Source: Mermis nigrescens
Taxonomy: Eukaryota; Nematoda; Enoplea; Mermithida; Mermithidae
Assembly: GCA_036768485.1 (NCBI GenBank)
Contig: JAVLUZ010000154.1
Location: forward strand, 4,933,724 to 4,997,723
DNA: 64,000 nucleotides
Direction of reading: 5' to 3'
A program made the translations under genes and the position numbers. Shown piece by piece: positions 21,801 to 36,429 of the stretch (position 1 is the stretch's first letter; each line of letters starts with the position of its first letter). A model generated the notes under the pieces. It was not told the DNA's origin and did no database searches. It was given only the letters and a program-made list of their open reading frames with translations.

Positions 21801-23865
21801 TAGTTCTTTATACACTAGCTGTTTAGGTACGAAAATCTACAAATTTGGAAATAAATATTAAGTCACTTTAAGCGCAAGTATTTTCTATACAAATTTAAAA
21901 TTTTCGCGACTTCTGTGCAAAAAAGTGCATTAGCTGTCAAAATTTCATGATGTTAATCGAAAATTTGGCGCAAAGCGCTGGAGAAGCAATTCGGATTTTC
22001 GCTAAAATAGCTCGATAAACCAAGCTTAAATCGCTAAATTTTTGCTCTAGGAATCTTCACAGAAGACAAGTAATTACACTTTTTCAACGAAAATCTAATT
22101 TTTGCCTCAAAAACGTTACATTTCGACCTCCAAAAAGGTATTAAATGTCATTATCAATTTGGGAAACTTTAGAGAACTAGGTACGCTAAACATGACGAAA
22201 TATTGAGAAAAATATATTTCTATTCACACCATCAGTATGTTGGGAGAATGCGGAAGAACGTCCTTCAACAACCCTTCAAATTCATCTTGCATAAGCTTAA
22301 AAAACGGACTTCATCAATTAGCTAGCATAATCCTGTGATTTAGGTAAGAGATTGAAGAAACCAATAAATCAAGTTATGGTCGCAACGATCGGAAAAATAA
22401 AAATAAAACCAGCGATTCAGCGATTTAGATGCGAATTTGAGGGATGAGCTAACTTGGTAAATTTGATAAATTATTTTCGTTTCCATCCAATTTCGTCTTC
22501 ATTTTGCCTTATTTTCCCCGGAAATCTCTGTTTTCTTATTTTAAGGGGAAGGTTCCAGACCGCAAACCTTCTCTTTGATTAAATTAGATTACATAGACAT
22601 TGATCGCATCATAATTTTTTTGCGCATTCACTTTTACATATAAAGCAGAACTTACATATGTACAACATGAGTATTCTGGAGCTTTATCCTAAAAAATTTT
22701 TGGGCTGCGTTTTAAGGCTTCAAAACGTCAGATAAGATAAACAGCGAAAACAAATCAAAAACTTTCTTTTTGACATTTTTGACGATTCTTTTTCTTTCGG
22801 AATACAAAAATATAAAAACTTCCAATGGATCGAATAAAATCGAATAATAATATGATCGAAAATCCGAAAAAAACAGATATTTTGTGGCCGAAAACGGCAA
22901 TGGTGCTCTCGAAGTAGCGCTGGGTTTTATGAAAATTATCTAAAAATCTATAAAAGTTAGTAGTTCTTTGTGTGGAGCCAAACCCCCATAACACGTATCC
23001 ATGTAATTATAGAAAGCAAGCCTTAATTGGTCGTTTTCATGATTGTGTTCAATAACAATTATAATCGCGTTTAACAATAATTCTATTCTTTTAATCACTA
23101 TTGGCTATTTTCTGAGTATTTTTCAAAGCAACCTATTGTTATGCTTTTTATCTAAAAGGACATTTTTGTTAAAAAAATGAGGTATAACTTCGACGGACGA
23201 TTGCCTTGATATAATTTTTTTAATAATGACTGCCATACACCAACTTTAATTCCTTCTAGTGCAATTATTGAATTACTATTTAATTTCACAGCTGTTTCAC
23301 ATTAAATTTCATAGCGGCGTCGATAATTTAATCCTTTATCAAAAAACTAACCTAGATCGCATTATACTGCCGAAAAATTTCGCTAATCCCGAAAACGCAG
23401 AATTATGAATTCTACGACGATGAACGATCGGGCCGAGATTTCAATAATTCAAATGCGGGTAAAAAGCGTATGAATGGAAAGCGAATAGAAATTCGAATAG
23501 ATTCATGCGCAAATAATACAGGAATGGCGAAGCAGCTAGCTTAGCTAAAATGCGAACGTAAGCATTCGCTTAGGCTAAATAAGAGAAGCTGGTGTGTACA
23601 CAAGGCCGGAAAATGTCAATATATGTAGTAGTATGGAGACCATCCGAAAGGGTATTTTGGGGGTACCGATATTTTATAACGTGGGGACAGTCCGCCTATC
23701 TTTTGTACACGGGGGTACCACTTTTTAGGTCTTTTCACTAGTTGAGGGCAAATAGCTAACGCCTAATAGTCTAATGGCATGATGCATCATGCTTACTTAT
23801 AGTCATTTCACTATCTAGATTACGGCATATACTATCTGTGTGTAGGCAATGGCTCTATCAATGTA
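21801..23865. other. gene-free stretch
   Basis: No exon-like sequence, element termini or tandem array was recognised. Confidence 0.35.
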
Positions 23866-24275
23866 TATATCGCGCATTGGCGAAGCAGCTTGTGACGCAT
23901 ATCGCACATTGGCAAAGCATTTTTGCAGTTAGCGGCTCTCATTGATGCACGTAATATCCAGGCACGTAGCTGGATATTACGGCCTTCCTATTTTGGGGGA
24001 AGCAACACCAATTTTGGGGGTCTAAGCCAAAAATAGCACAAAATAACGTGTAAATAGTCCTATTTTTCCGGTTTTTCTCTGAATTTTGGGGGGTTCGGAC
24101 CCCCCCAGTCCCCCCCCCACAGCTACGTGCCTGGTAATGTCAGGCATTGGCAGCCCGTTTGGAATTTAATGGCGCGACTATTAATAAATTAATAAGCGCA
24201 TTGGCAGCGCGTTTTTTGCAATTGGAATGTAGCAAGCCGTTTTGTTGACTAGCGCATTGGCGAAGCATTTTTTAC
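23866..24275. repeat. degenerate short repeats of GCGCATTGGCGAAGC type
   Basis: Diverged copies of GCGCATTGGCGAAGC occur near 23873, 23906, 24143, 24197 and 24253, often followed by a GTTTT- or TTTTT-rich stretch. The hAT-type element at 23959-24133 splits the array. Confidence 0.5.
23959..24133 (+). mobile_element. hAT-type miniature element with 14-bp perfect TIR and TSD
   Basis: Both ends carry CAGGCACGTAGCTG as a perfect inverted repeat. Flanks are GTAATATC (23951-23958) and GTAATGTC (24134-24141), an 8-bp duplication with one mismatch. The element is 175 bp with a C-rich tract near the right end and no coding capacity. TIRs beginning CAGG and an 8-bp duplication fit the hAT superfamily. 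Confidence 0.88.
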
Positions 24276-24581
24276 AATAGGAATTGGAGAGTAGTTGACT
24301 AATGCCTCTGTTATCCTGGACGGAAACGTTATAACATACCCCTGTGTTATAAGATAGGCTACCGATGAAACACGCATTTGGAGCGTGTTGGCACCGCCCA
24401 CGTACGTTAAATACGTTATTAGATGCATTAATGTGATCAACACGAAGTCACACAGTTATGACAAAACAGCTAGCGAACCTAGACTAGGGAGGGAGAGGAA
24501 AAGGGGAATCCCACCTCGAACACGCCTTTGCGTGTTTCCACCACCTCATCCCATCATGTGTTATAATACAGCAAAACATTG

Positions 24582-26857
24582 AGTAAGCGTAGCCAGGATT
24601 TTGGTTCGGGGGCATAAACAAAAAGTTTTTAGGACTAATTTTGTATTGAATGCCAGTAACGTTATTAGTGTTTTTTTGTACAAGGATCCGTTTGTACATG
24701 TACAAAGATGGTCCCCAAAAGTCTTTGTACATTTTTACATGCAAATTTTTGTGTACTATACTGTAGTACAGTAGCGATTTTAGTGTGGTAAAACAGGGTT
24801 TTCGATCTTTGGTAGTGTATTTTAAGCTAAATTCTGGGTTTCCGACGCCAAAAATTACTGCAAATTGTCTCTAAAACGGCGCGAAGCGCCGAAAAAGTAG
24901 GCATTTTTCCATTCTTAATCCAAATTCTGCCACTTCAAAGATATATAGGAGAAACCATTACTCATTTCGGCGCGAAGCGCCAAATTTTTTGGGAATTTTA
25001 CACCATTTTACAGTTTTGTCTTCCCAAAAATCTTTGTTACATTTTGTACACACAAATTTTTGGGTAGTATAATATGGTACGGTAGCGATGTTAGTAAGGT
25101 AAAAACAGAGTTGTTCGACTTTTGGTAGTGCATTTTAGCTAATTTATGGATCTGTAAGGGCAAAAATCACCAAGAAGCGTCTTATACGGCGCGAAACGCC
25201 GAAAAAATTTGGCATTTTTCGTTTTAAAATGCAATTTCTGCCATTAAAAAGATATATAGAACACACAATTACTCATTTTCGGCGCGCTGCGCCGAAAATT
25301 TTGTGAATTTAGACCGTTTTTGAAATTTTTGTCTTCCCAAAAATCTTTGTACATGTACAAAGACGGTCCTGAAAAGTCTTTTGCACATCGGGAAAAATCT
25401 TTGCCGAGTACAAAAAAACACTGAACGTTATGTATAGTAAAACTGAGTTTTTTGATCTATAGTAGTGTAACCTAGCTAATTTATGGGTTTCTGACGATCA
25501 AAAATACAAAAAGTGTAAAGCGACGCGAAGTGCCGAAAATTTCCGGAATTTCTACCTTTTTCATGTAGAATTTACGGCCTTTCTATTGACAAACAGTTCG
25601 GAAATCATAAGGAGCGCAAAGTGCCAAGAAGTTTAGTCATTTTTTACCATCCTTAACATTTTGTAGCTCAGTGAATACTAATAGTCTGACAGCAGAAAAT
25701 AATCAAATTTGTACAAAACAATTTTGAAAGTTCAAGCTTATAACAAGAAAACTGCGAATTACTAACTTTGTTCTGAAGATATTTTGAATGATTCAGGCTT
25801 TTAAACGCAACGTCGGAGCATTACAAAAAGAAAGAACAGTAACTAGCGGTGATATGCGCTGGAAAATTTTGACGTTTTTGCACTCACTTTGAACTCAATT
25901 TATACTGCTTAAATCATACAAAACCAGACAAATTAATGCCGGCACGAAACGCCGAGAATTTTTAGAAATTCCAAACCCTGTTTTTACCTGACTTGTTCTC
26001 CCTAAAATCTCGATGCACATGTACAACGAGATTTTACGGCTGCAGGGGTCTGAGGTGGCGCACTGAAGCGTTCCCAGCGGGGTCCGGGGCAGAGTCCCGG
26101 AAAATTTTGTGAAAAAAGCATTTCAATGTTGAATAGTAACGTTAAAATTAGCGCGAAATCGGCCAAATCTCGGTTCATGTATCAAGTCCAAAAACACTTA
26201 ATATTGATGAACTCCTACATTGCACAAAACTTCTGAGCTGAAATGCGTTTTTCGACCTCTGCTAATTACATAGCGCAGCAACAGATCGTTGCCAATAAGA
26301 CTACGAGTAGAAAAATGTATCAATGAAAATCTTGTTCTTACCGTTTTCAGGCCCATTTGAAGCCTTCTTATTAACAAGATGCAGTTCAGAAAACAGGAAA
26401 TGCGCAGAAACATGAAAAAATTTGGCCATTCCTTTCATTTAAAATAGGATTATGTGTCCTTGTAAAGAAAGACAAACAAAGCAAAGAATAGACAAACTGT
26501 TAAATAGTAGACAAACAAAGCAGAGAATAGACAAACTGGTACACAATCATTTTCGCACTTTTTCTATTATGCTCAACAAGCATGCGCAGTTTCATCCAAC
26601 GAACAAATAGTGCATTAAATAAGTAAAGTGATGTGAAGTGCTTAATTATTTTAGCTGATTTAAGCTTTTTAAATTTATTGTATCTATATAACAATAAGTA
26701 ATAAAGACTCGGCGCGAAGCGCCGGAAAATTTTGACGTTTTTGCCCTTTTGCACTCAGTTTTCTGGACACACATTATTGCAACAGAAAAATCAACAACAT
26801 TTCCGAGAATTTTCGAGGGGGGGCATGTGCCCCCAACGCACCCCTAGCTACGCCTAT
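24582..26857. mobile_element. composite DNA element with GCGTAGCCAGG-type ends
   Basis: The left end AAGCGTAGCCAGGATTTTGG and right end CACCCCTAGCTACGCCTATG are inverted versions of one terminus, each with a GGGGGCA-type block just inside. The interior has many GCGCGAAGCGCC palindromes and is interrupted by a 758-bp element at 24666-25423. No transposase frame was recognised and no matching target duplication was found, so the outer limits are provisional. Confidence 0.55.
24666..25423 (+). mobile_element. hAT-type element, family H, with perfect 8-bp TSD
   Basis: Termini are TAGTGTTTTTTTGTAC and the inverted GTACAAAAAAACACTG. Both flanks are AACGTTAT (24658-24665 and 25424-25431). The interior contains a partial tandem duplication of about 310 bp: the block starting TGCAAATTTTTGTGTACTAT at about 24742 recurs, diverged, at about 25052. 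It also has TTTGTACATGTACAAAG palindromes near both ends and several GGCGCGAAGCGCC palindromes. It encodes no protein. Confidence 0.88.
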
Positions 26858-27262
26858 GGTAATAGGTAAAATAAATTAATAATGCTGTGTAGCTCACAAT
26901 TCAGGTAAAAATAAGGAGTCCGCTCTTGCAGTTGTGTGTATCCCCTGTACACCGTGTGTAAGCGTGTATCCCTGTACCCATTTTGGGTTGTAATTTGGTA
27001 TTTATACATGAGCACGTCTATACACGCCCAAACATGCCCAAACACGCCTTGGTATGACTCTAAAGTTTATAAATAAGGATTTAAGCTCACGATTAAGTCT
27101 TAATGATAAAGGTTTATCCTGTTCATGAGCACGATTAACAACACAAAACATAGAGCATTTTGCGAATTCAATGAGCCTCTGTCAACTTTTCATTCATGCA
27201 TTGATTAGTTCGTAAATAGACACTGCAAATTTATGCTGCACCATTTTTCCGATTGTGTCTCA

Positions 27263-27455
27263 ACAGCCCCACCAGTCCCAACAGCCCCACCATCCGAACA
27301 GCCCCACCATCCCAAGAGTGCCACAGATAATCCCAACAGTCCCACTGTCACAACAGCCCAACCATCTCAACAGCCCCACCAATATCTCAACAGCCCCACC
27401 AATATCTCAACAGCCCCACCAAACCCACAGTCCCACCAATCAATACAATCACTAT
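27263..27455 (+). repeat. minisatellite of CAACAGCCCCACCA units
   Basis: About ten imperfect units of 14-20 bp. The CAACAGCCCCACCAATATCT unit is repeated almost exactly near 27385-27425. All frames read Pro/Gln/Ser-rich products. Without splice borders or flanking coding sequence I treat it as a minisatellite. Confidence 0.75.
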
Positions 27456-27754
27456 TATACAAGAAATGCGTTTTAAACCAGGCGGATGCACATTTAAAAC
27501 ATGGAAGTTATACTGGGTTCTCCTTTAATCAAAAAAATGTAGTGATTAATAATAATAAATAAATATAATTAAAACTGCTTTGATATCTGTTTTTTGGCGA
27601 GAAACGTCGGAAATTGCGCTTTTTACTCTCTATTCCATGTGAAGTTTCCAAGATATAAGACCATGGGTCCGCCTCCTTCCTTCCACTTTGATGATGCACA
27701 ACAGCTGCATAGTTCACTTCCGCTGCACAGTACAGTCAAATTGCTGCATACACT

Positions 27755-27910
27755 GTAAACTTTCGGACAGGCTCTCTATTCCTCCCGAAAATCTAGAATG
27801 CCCTCAAAAATCGATAGATCCTTGGAATTAAATTTAAGGCGCGTTTGGGATTTTTGTCAGTTTTCTACCAACAAGATTCATCCGGGATTCGGCTACTGCC
27901 CATGTATCGT
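27755..27910 (+). mobile_element. hAT-type miniature element, family B copy
   Basis: Blocks CTCCCGAAAATCTAGAATG and TCGATAGATCC, then CTACTGCCCATGTATCG at the right border. The downstream sequence (27940-28130) is shared with about 21290-21505. Confidence 0.5.
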
Positions 27911-28130
27911 CCCAATATCGAGATTGTAACGTTGATGGTTAGATGTTAAGCTGAAGGTAAGTGAGAGGGTTGAGTGAAGGTGGAAAATGATGAAAATCAA
28001 AAATTTTTAGCAAAACTGTTAGGAATTGATTAGAAATTGTGGATTAACATGGTTCACGCCATTTAAGCACTTACGTAAATCAGCTGTTGAGGCCATTCTG
28101 TCTTGAGAAAAAGTATCGGTTGACCCCTAC

Positions 28131-28940
28131 AGATAGGCTGAGTTCCCCATTTGTCTATGCTGTTAATCTATGGCTCAAACAAAAAATAAGCCTTTTTAGC
28201 GATTTTCTGGCTCGAATGTATTGATTTCTTCGACCGCATATCGTTTAATTTCCTTGAAATTTTTAGCATCTTTTCTTTTTCTTATGTTCCAGACATTACG
28301 GTCAATCAGAAATGCAAAAAAGTGTGTTTATGACATGTATAGAATGTTTTTGAATTAAAAAAGCACATAGACAAAAATTTTCTAGAATTTTTTGATATTT
28401 TTCTGTCCTGACTTTATATGGACATGATTCTGGACCCATAAAGTAAAAGATAACTGAAAAATATGTGAAAATTCAGTTTTTGAATATTGCCATGTAAAAA
28501 AGACTAAAAAAAATTCAGTCATCATATTTCATTAAATCAACTTCAGTCAAAATTTTTCATTTTCTGCTCTTACTCGAGTTTAAGTTCGAATAGACGCCAT
28601 TTTTCCATGATATTTCCGAGTTCTATTCATTAGCACCAAAATAATGCGAAAAATAGCAAAATTTTGAAAAATTTAATTTTGAGAGCTAATTTAGTTGAAT
28701 CACCGACAAGTTCTTGAGAATCAAGGGTTCCACTTAAAACGTGATGGGTGATGAGGATTTAGATCCCAAAAATGGAAAAATGGGAATTTATTCGGGAAAA
28801 TGAGGCAAAATGGAAGCCAAGAATCGATGAAAATAAAAATCTTCTGCAAAATCACTTCTACTTAAGGAACAACTTCGGATTAACACCGTTTTTACTCTAT
28901 TTTTGCATTTAAAATAGGTTTTAAAGCCATTATGACTGAA
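28131..28940. other. gene-free stretch with a dispersed repeat
   Basis: About 28740-28950 is related to 21290-21480 (AAATGAGGC and TCGATGAAAATAAAAAT-like blocks). Nothing else was recognised. Confidence 0.35.
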
Positions 28941-29640
<700 letters not shown>

Positions 29641-31485
29641 ATAAGATTCTGATAGCAAAGAACTGCCTACAATAAACCGTGGTATATCAGAAAGGTAGCA
29701 AAATACCGGGATATACATATTTTAAACCCAACATCACACTGTACGAGCAATCCACGTTATTCGCATAATCTAATTTTACATAGGTACATTTTCAGGATAA
29801 AACGCTGAGCTAAACAACTCGTAAAACGCCGCGGGCTACATTCGACTATTTCGGCTCCATTTTTGCACAGTGCGGAATCTCCTCTCAAAAAATAATACAT
29901 CAGGCTCGCCACATGAGCCAGCGAGTCATTAGGCGTCCGAAAACTTAATAGCCATCCCCTGGAACCCACGACGATAAGCCGAAATAGCCGAAAATAATCT
30001 ATTTTATGCGTTTCCGGCAAATGGGGAAATTTGTACAGTTTTTGACAGCCCTTTGTCACAGCTTATAGTACGCCATATATTATGTACGTGTAGGGTTGAA
30101 GATATAACATGGAGGAATGGGAGCCAAAAATTTTTTTTCCTATACTATGACGTAAGTAAGTCGGATAATTCACGATTTTCTGTACTCAACGTATTCCCGA
30201 GTCGCGTCTTGGGCTAATTTGTTTCAATCCTATTTTTTCTCGGTTTGGTTTCGTTTTTTGGTAATTTTCGTTTTGAGCTTTTCGCGCCCTTTTCCGGTAA
30301 GCTTTTGTAATTTGGCGCGTTTTTCGGTCCAAAATTTTTTAACCCTACCCAAATTTTTTTCTTAGACAAATTACTCGCATTTATCAACGATTCTATTTAT
30401 TAGTACGTTTTGGGTATTGGGTGAGCCGCCGAATTTCTCGAAACGATTGTTCTGCTTTTCTGCGTATTAATCAATCTAATGAAATATCAACAGTGATCGA
30501 ACGGGAATCATTTTATGCAAATGGATTCGGAGACTGTTGGCACAGGACGAACAAATGGAAATAAGATATCGTTACAGCTCGGCTGGTACTAATGTACTAT
30601 TTCTTTCGATTCTTTGATAAAAATAACTATGAAATAAAGATAGGTTTGTAATATAATAATTATGCACAGTCAAGGAGTTTCTTTGTAAATATCAAATTAT
30701 CTGCACTTCATCTGAGTAAACAGGCATCCGATATCAACATTAATAATGATAGAAACGGTAATAATCTTAATATTAAGAATCAATGTTATATTATCAATTA
30801 TAAGTTAATAACTAACAAAAAAATAATAATATTTGTAAAAACAACTAATAATATTATTGCTGATACATACATAAAATACAATTAATCAATATAACGCAAT
30901 TATCCAGCTAAAACGATGCCAGCCAACGAAAAATATTTATAAGCAACATTTGTTTTGAAAGAGAGGTAATGCTCGGAATCAGTGTTTTGGCAAAGTGCCG
31001 AAGGAAGCGAGAGAAATGAGCCGAATACTTAAAATTACTAATTTGCTCCGAGACATAGGTCGGGAATGGGGAAAACGAATGAAAATGATATAAAAAGTGG
31101 AAATTCATTTCATTAATTGATTAGTTAAGATTTTTTTATGAAACTAAAGAAAAATTCTCTATTTATGTAAAAAGACAATCAAATAAAAACAATCCGAACT
31201 GCGGAATGCATTTATCAAATAAACGTGCGATTATTTAGTATTCCCGATCAAGCGTCAAAATTCTGGAAAGGGGTTTAGGAGAAAGTCCAAAAATCTTTAA
31301 AAATCATAAAATTGCCCGGAAAGTGATAGTAACAGCAAAACGACCATTCTTCCATGTTTCTCATGACATTACCATGAAAAAAGGCAAAAGAAGGAAAAAA
31401 TTAAATTTTATTCTGGGGTTCTTTTAAATTCGACCGGGTCTTTTGGATTATGTACTTCTAGACTAGATATGCACGTGAGAGTCTT
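29641..31485. other. gene-free stretch
   Basis: An open frame on the minus strand at 29757-30059 has no recognisable family and no convincing splice borders, so it is not called. No element termini were seen. Confidence 0.3.
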
Positions 31486-31492
31486 AGGGTCT

Positions 31493-31637
31493 ATCACATG
31501 GGGTCCGGGGTCTTGCTGGACCGCCCAGAATCCAGTGTGGACCCAAAAACGATAGACATCCTAGAATTGAATTTCCAGTGCTATTTTCGGCAATTTTGCC
31601 CATCGGACCACTCGAGAATCCGACTGCTGCCCATGTA
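31493..31637 (+). mobile_element. hAT-type miniature element, family B, with probable TSD
   Basis: Left end CACATGGGGTCCGGGG and right end GACTGCTGCCCATGTAT. The flanks read GGTCTATC and GGCCTATA, a plausible degraded 8-bp duplication. Inner block CCAAAAACGATAGACATCC is the family B signature. Confidence 0.55.
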
Positions 31638-33890
31638 TGGCCTATACCCGTAGAATGAAAAAAATTTCTATCGAAAATAAAGGAAAAAAATAGAAAAATC
31701 TTCTGAAGTTATACTTTCTTAATTGATACAACGTATTGAATGAGCGACATACCTACGATATAGATAAGGAATGTACTTTCAGTAAAGTATTGAACGGAAA
31801 TTAACATAAAATTTATAAATAATTATCAATTAATAAATAATTTATAATTTATAAATAATCAATGCGTTGAAAATAGCTACCCTAACATTGAAGAAGCGCC
31901 TGATTAATCTGCGAAATCTATAGATAACTGTTCGTAGACGTTAAGACGTTAAGAATACAAGGCTTCAATTTCGTATGCCAAGAACGAATAGCTAAAAATA
32001 GAAAAAACTCGTAAAAAAAGGCAAAAACGGAACAGCGTGCGAAAATGAAAACATCAAATTTATGCGAATTTAGCAAAAAACAGAATAAAACACTGTCGTA
32101 AATAGATCAAAAATAAAATTTTTTTAATCCATTTTACTTACTTTATAAGCTACTGACAATTAATCTCAAGCTTATATCGAAAATAATATAAGCGTTCGAT
32201 ATATAACATAAGCTTGTAAATAATCTCAATGCACGAAGCTCACTGCTTCGAAAAAATCATCTGTTTTTTCAATTAATGGCTATATGATGCAGCTTAAACG
32301 AATCCTGCAAGCGATGCGCAAAGCCATTACGAAAATTCGTAATTAAGGCGAACAAGGAACCTTCTAGTCCCCCAAATATGACGCAAAATACTTAATAGCT
32401 TTAAGGCGGACAAAAAACACGTGCGCCATATGCAAATTTTTGTTTACTTCAGGAAATGCATAGAGGTTTTATAACGACAATGAATTTAGGAATTAATAAC
32501 CTTTTCTACCAAACACTAATGTATTAGGTCATTAATAAAATTTGTAGGCTAAAATTAGTAGCGTGATCTTGGAGAAATTGTCAGGCCTAATTGGTTTAGC
32601 TATTCTTTTATTTACTCGCGCAATTACTAACAGTTGCAACTTTATGCTTATTAATCTGTAAATTTTCGTCTGCAGAAAAATTGACAGGTATGAAGCAACT
32701 TCCGACACCTAAAGAAAACATCGGTTGCTCAAAAACCAACACCCTTATTCATATGGACAAGACGATATGGGCAGCAACCGAATTCTGGGGGTATGAATGA
32801 AGCAAAAGTGACAAAATTAAAAAATGTACATAAGTTTAATTATATGGGTTTACTGTAATCTTCAATGTATATATTGCATTCATGGTGGGATAGCCGCTCA
32901 ACCCGTCCAACACCCATGTGTGAGCTGGACCCTTGTAACAGCTTAAAATTTCGGGATGAGTAGTCGGCCATTCTTAGGAAAGAAATATGACCTTCAATTC
33001 TTGGCCAGAAGTCCGGGCTGGAAATTGGTGTTAAACAAATCTCTGCCTTTTGATAGACGGAGGGACACCCAACTTTTGGTGGGGCTTTCCTCCAGCCACG
33101 CTTGCACCTATTGTTCTGGTAGATGTACTCATTCGAAATAAAAACGCGCAATGATCAAATATATATTGAGAAAATTAATGAGACGAGCCAGGGCTAACGC
33201 TCATTTGACTTAATTCATTATACAAATCTCATTCACAAAAGGTAGAACTTAGACCGGATCAATCTTTTTCTTCTCGACCTCAGCGCCTCCGCTTCGCGAA
33301 TGGCTTTAAAAAACTTAAAATGCGTGACATCGGGCCAAAAACAAAATAATTACGGAGCAAAAACGCAACAACATCCAATTTCTAATATATTTTTACTCTG
33401 CCCATTCATTCACAATCAAAAGCATAGTAAACAAATTGTTCGCTTAAATCGATTCGGACCCTTTTGTGCGCATGATGCAAAGTTTTTTGTCCAGCTAATA
33501 CGTCTGAATGGAGCTTAATTAAGCTTAGTTCGTATCAATCCCAGCTTCTGAGGCACGGTAGGCTAGGAATTTTAAATTTCATTACCTAATTTGCATACTC
33601 GTTGAATATATCAGAACCGTGTAGTTGGGATAGAAAAGTGGGACACGTGACGAAAAAAGCTACTATACGATACAGGAGGATTGAAAATATCGTCAGGCCT
33701 TTTGTTACGGACGTTTCGAACGCGTTTTAAGCAATAAATGCAATTATTCTGGTTTCCGATAATTTATGGCTACATAAAATGATGAATGATTGATTTAATT
33801 AAATAATTCAGTTTAGGCACGTCGAATGATAAATTGTTAAATGTGGCTCACGCGTCTCTCAATAGGCACACTTGCACACAAACTCACACA
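31638..33890. other. gene-free stretch with dispersed repeats
   Basis: About 32400-32530 is related in direct orientation to 39370-39485 (CGTGCGCCATATGCAAATTT type). About 33170-33300 is related to 41550-41690. An open frame at 32840-33151 (-) resembles no family I know. Confidence 0.4.
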
Positions 33891-33891
33891 C

Positions 33892-34045
<154 letters not shown>

Positions 34046-35895
34046 GTTTTTAGCATACAACGAAGGTTGTTTAACGTTTCCAAAATAACTGATAGCTCAC
34101 TGAAGCGACATTGAAAAATGTGAATTCTACGCTGAATTAGAAATAATTGCTTGAAACCGCTTTTTTTGAGGTTCTAAAAATGAATGTAAAAAATACTTAA
34201 TTGTATAGACTTAAAGATAGATTGGTAGCCTATTATGCACAATGCCAGATATAAGGCGTTTTTGGCCACTAGCCAACTTTAGGCTCCTGATCATAAATAC
34301 GTAGAAATTTACACGAAATGCTACGAAATTATTTATAAAAATTTTTACGATTTCAAGATCTAATCAGAAGCTTTCCGAATTTTTCTAGAAAATCATTGAA
34401 CAATTAGAAAATAGGCTGTGCACCGGAAATCCTGTTGTCTTTTTTTGACGAAGGGCAAATGAATAAAGATACGAAATTAAAGGATATCCAAAAACGAGCC
34501 TTGTTATAATTTTTCATTTTATATAAGTCCTCTAATTCTTGGCAAACGATAAAAAAGTTCGCGATTCGGCTAAAAGCCATAATCCAGCCAGAGCCCAAAA
34601 AATTTTCATAAATTCCGCTTAGATGCACATCGGCAAAACGGGCACGAATTAGAATATTAGTAGACCAAACGGCTTATACAATTTCGAATAATACGCATAC
34701 GAAGCGTCGAAAAACCCTTGAATAAATTTGGCGACTTTCGGGCCAAAAAAACTGGGCCGGAAGACGGTGTGCCAAATAATTCTTGGCGAATAGAATAAAA
34801 GAAAAAATGAATAAGATTGAGGAGGCGCCTGATGCGGTCAGCCTTTGTGTTTAGTAAGAGCTTAAGCTTTCTGAATGAAAATAATGAATAAACACGCGTC
34901 GGGCGAAAAACAGTAATTTTGGCTCAATACGCCTAAATTTTTTCAGCACAATTATGAGATTCGTGCGTAGGCGATAAATAGGGAACAAATCCCCCAAAAA
35001 ACTAGAAACGAATCAGAACTACGGCAAAAATACTGATAAGTGAATATGCAGAGGCAAATTAGCATACACAGATTTGCGTTTCATAAAAATTCACGAAAAC
35101 CCGATTCAATCGATTTGTCCATTGACGATTTGCTAACGAATATTTTCAACTGCTTCTTTTTTGGCATAAAGCATATTTTTTCAAGGTCTGACGCCGAAAA
35201 CATTTAAAAATACCGAAAATTACAGCGAATTTTTTATTTTTCGGGTGGAGCGAGGGAGGAGCGCGAAATTCGGAATGGAAAATAATAAATGATAATTGCA
35301 AACACGGCTATCTGTCCATTATTCAACCTAATGAGATGACTAGCCATGAATGATGCGCCGATTTGGAATATCCAGAGGAAAATCGACATGAAAATTTTCA
35401 GGGAAAAATGGTAAATTAGATTTTATTTTATTTTTGTTCTTTGAACGTATTTTTGCAGGTTTTTTTAATAAATGCGGAATATTTGTTGGAACATCTAAAC
35501 ATTTTCCAGTTGAATGAATGTTGTTATTATTGTTATTATTACATTGTTATTAATGTTATTATTAATAGTATTCTTTCTTATTATTTACCGATTTAAATAC
35601 TCAAATACCTTATAAATATTGAATTAAAGCGAATTGTCTGAATAAAAGTTGCGACTAGGTAAGTATTTTGAAATCGAATTTGCACTAAACTAACCAAAAA
35701 TTACGTCATGGAAGATTTCATCCCAACTTCACTAATTATAAGTATTTTAACTCGAAAAGTAGATTCTCAAATGAAGCACTCTAGCGAAAGTTTCCTAAAT
35801 CGACATTATGTACGTCATGACTTTTTGATAGGCCACCAAAAAGTGTTTTTCGCACGACGCTGAAAAGGACTAAAATAAGTATTGCACTGCATCAG
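34046..35895. other. gene-free stretch
   Basis: Only AT-rich, non-coding sequence with a short TTA-rich tract at about 35520-35580. Confidence 0.35.
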
Positions 35896-36150
35896 GGGCC
35901 GTAAATAAAAAAACAGATAATAAGCCAAAATACTAGTAAGATAACATGAAAAGTTAAATGAACGAGTAAACGCATTATGTAATCAGGCTGCAAATAAAAA
36001 AATCAGATAACAAGCCAAAATACTAATAGAACAACATAAATAGCTAAAACAACAAGTAAATGCATGATGTAATCAAGTCGTAAATAAGAACAAAAAAATC
36101 AGATTAAGCCAAAACACTAATTAATTAAAGTGAAAAGCTAAAAAAAGATA
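35896..36150. repeat. tandem repeat, about 85-bp period, three copies
   Basis: Copies start near 35898, 35987 and 36068. They share GTAAATAAAAAAACAGATAA-like, AAGCCAAAATACTA and GATGTAATCA-like blocks. Divergence increases toward the right. Confidence 0.7.
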
Positions 36151-36429
36151 AGGTAAAGCGAAAGTAATAGCCAAGTATGCAATATAATAATTGTAATATG
36201 ATATACTTGAAATAATAAAATCCAAGTAATATAATCGATACCAAAATTAAGGAATTAGCTAACAAATTAGCTTTTTTACTCCGAAAATACAGCAAAAATA
36301 ATATATTTGCATTTAATCGGCACAAGTCGCGAAATTTAAATTTAAAGCCCGAAAATGCAATTAATTGTCTGCAGAACTAGATACTCTAGATCATATACAA
36401 TGGCGGATCCAGGATTTCCCGACAGGGAG

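Noticed and set aside
27233..27562. Pro/Gln-rich protein-coding exon
   Set aside because: The whole frame follows a minisatellite, and all alternative frames are equally biased.
29757..30059. 100-residue minus-strand frame
   Set aside because: No recognisable family and no convincing splice sites.
32840..33151. 103-residue minus-strand frame
   Set aside because: It is not repetitive, but there is no recognisable motif, splice border or codon bias. Left as gene-free.
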